DNA of 64,000 nucleotides, from NCBI GenBank assembly GCA_963787195.1, contig CAWBCI010000079.1:1-64000 (forward strand), written 5' to 3'. This DNA comes from CAWBCI01 sp963787195 (GTDB lineage: Bacteria; Bacteroidota; Bacteroidia; Bacteroidales; JAGOPY01). Numbering within the stretch: position 1 is the stretch's first letter; each line of letters starts with the position of its first letter. The translations under genes were made by a program, and so were the position numbers. The notes under the pieces are model-generated. The model did not search any database. It was given only the letters and a program-made list of their open reading frames with translations, and was not told the origin of the DNA. Shown piece after piece: positions 63,050 through 64,000 of this stretch.

Positions 63050-63138
63050 AAAATCTTAAGCTGCAAATTACAGCTATAATATTTTAAGATAAAAAGACAA
63101 TGAAGTAGAAAATACAGAATCAACGTTATTCGGGCATC

Positions 63139-64000
<862 letters not shown>

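Overview
The window is a composite of at least three unrelated DNAs. Bases 1 to about 7,870 are GC-rich with actinobacterial-type codon use and are riddled with single-base frameshifts on both strands. Bases about 7,870 to 8,843 are GC-rich but read cleanly, and hold two gene fragments that look like a different actinobacterium (Thermoleophilia-like, by recollection of family members). From about 8,843 to 64,000 the DNA is AT-rich and belongs to a Bacteroidota genome, probably Bacteroidales-like. The evidence for Bacteroidota is type IX secretion (T9SS) C-terminal sorting domains, promoters with the TAnnTTTG -7 box, a DoxX/BT_3928-type protein, a Porin_10-like protein, and the rpsF-rpsR-rplI and folP-cdaA arrangements. 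The two borders fall inside genes, and each border truncates the genes on both sides, so assembly or library chimerism is the simplest explanation.

Left part (1-7,870): remnants of an M23 peptidase, an NAD-dependent epimerase, an acyltransferase-like protein, an alpha/beta hydrolase, a membrane-anchored hypothetical protein, a ROK-type kinase, a cupin, a SnoaL-like fragment, a class II aldolase, a tRNA-Lys-like gene, the C-terminus of a DDE transposase and the start of a pyridoxamine-oxidase-like protein. Almost every one needs two or more frame changes to read through. Middle part (7,870-8,843): the C-terminus of a RodZ-like/DUF4115 protein, convergent with the C-terminus of a glycosyltransferase.

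Bacteroidota part, 8.8-21 kb: the tail of a T9SS cargo protein, an SDR oxidoreductase, a GtrA protein, the rpsF-rpsR-rplI operon, wecB, then three large secreted proteases on the minus strand (C10 peptidase, subtilase, C10 peptidase), all with T9SS tails. 21-25.9 kb: hutI-ftcD (end of histidine degradation) and, on the other strand, folP-cdaA. 26-37 kb: a long plus-strand run with a DUF1599 protein, a DoxX-like protein, an ABC permease, tpiA, prmA, a 1,494-residue exported protein of unknown function, plsY and dnaN.

37-46 kb: a PEP/pyruvate node (PPDK regulatory protein, ATP-type PEP carboxykinase, PPDK), then a divergent LOR-like and saccharopine dehydrogenase-like pair for lysine breakdown. 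46-63 kb: a UvrD-like helicase split by a frameshift, a radical SAM protein, a GNAT-deacetylase fusion, four tandem and mutually paralogous T9SS-exported multidomain reading frames (one junction frameshifted), a TerB/DnaJ membrane co-chaperone and an outer-membrane porin. The window ends in the 3' end of an rRNA operon (5S, then 23S running off the edge) on the minus strand. Seven-base minisatellite arrays occur at three intergenic sites in the last 18 kb.
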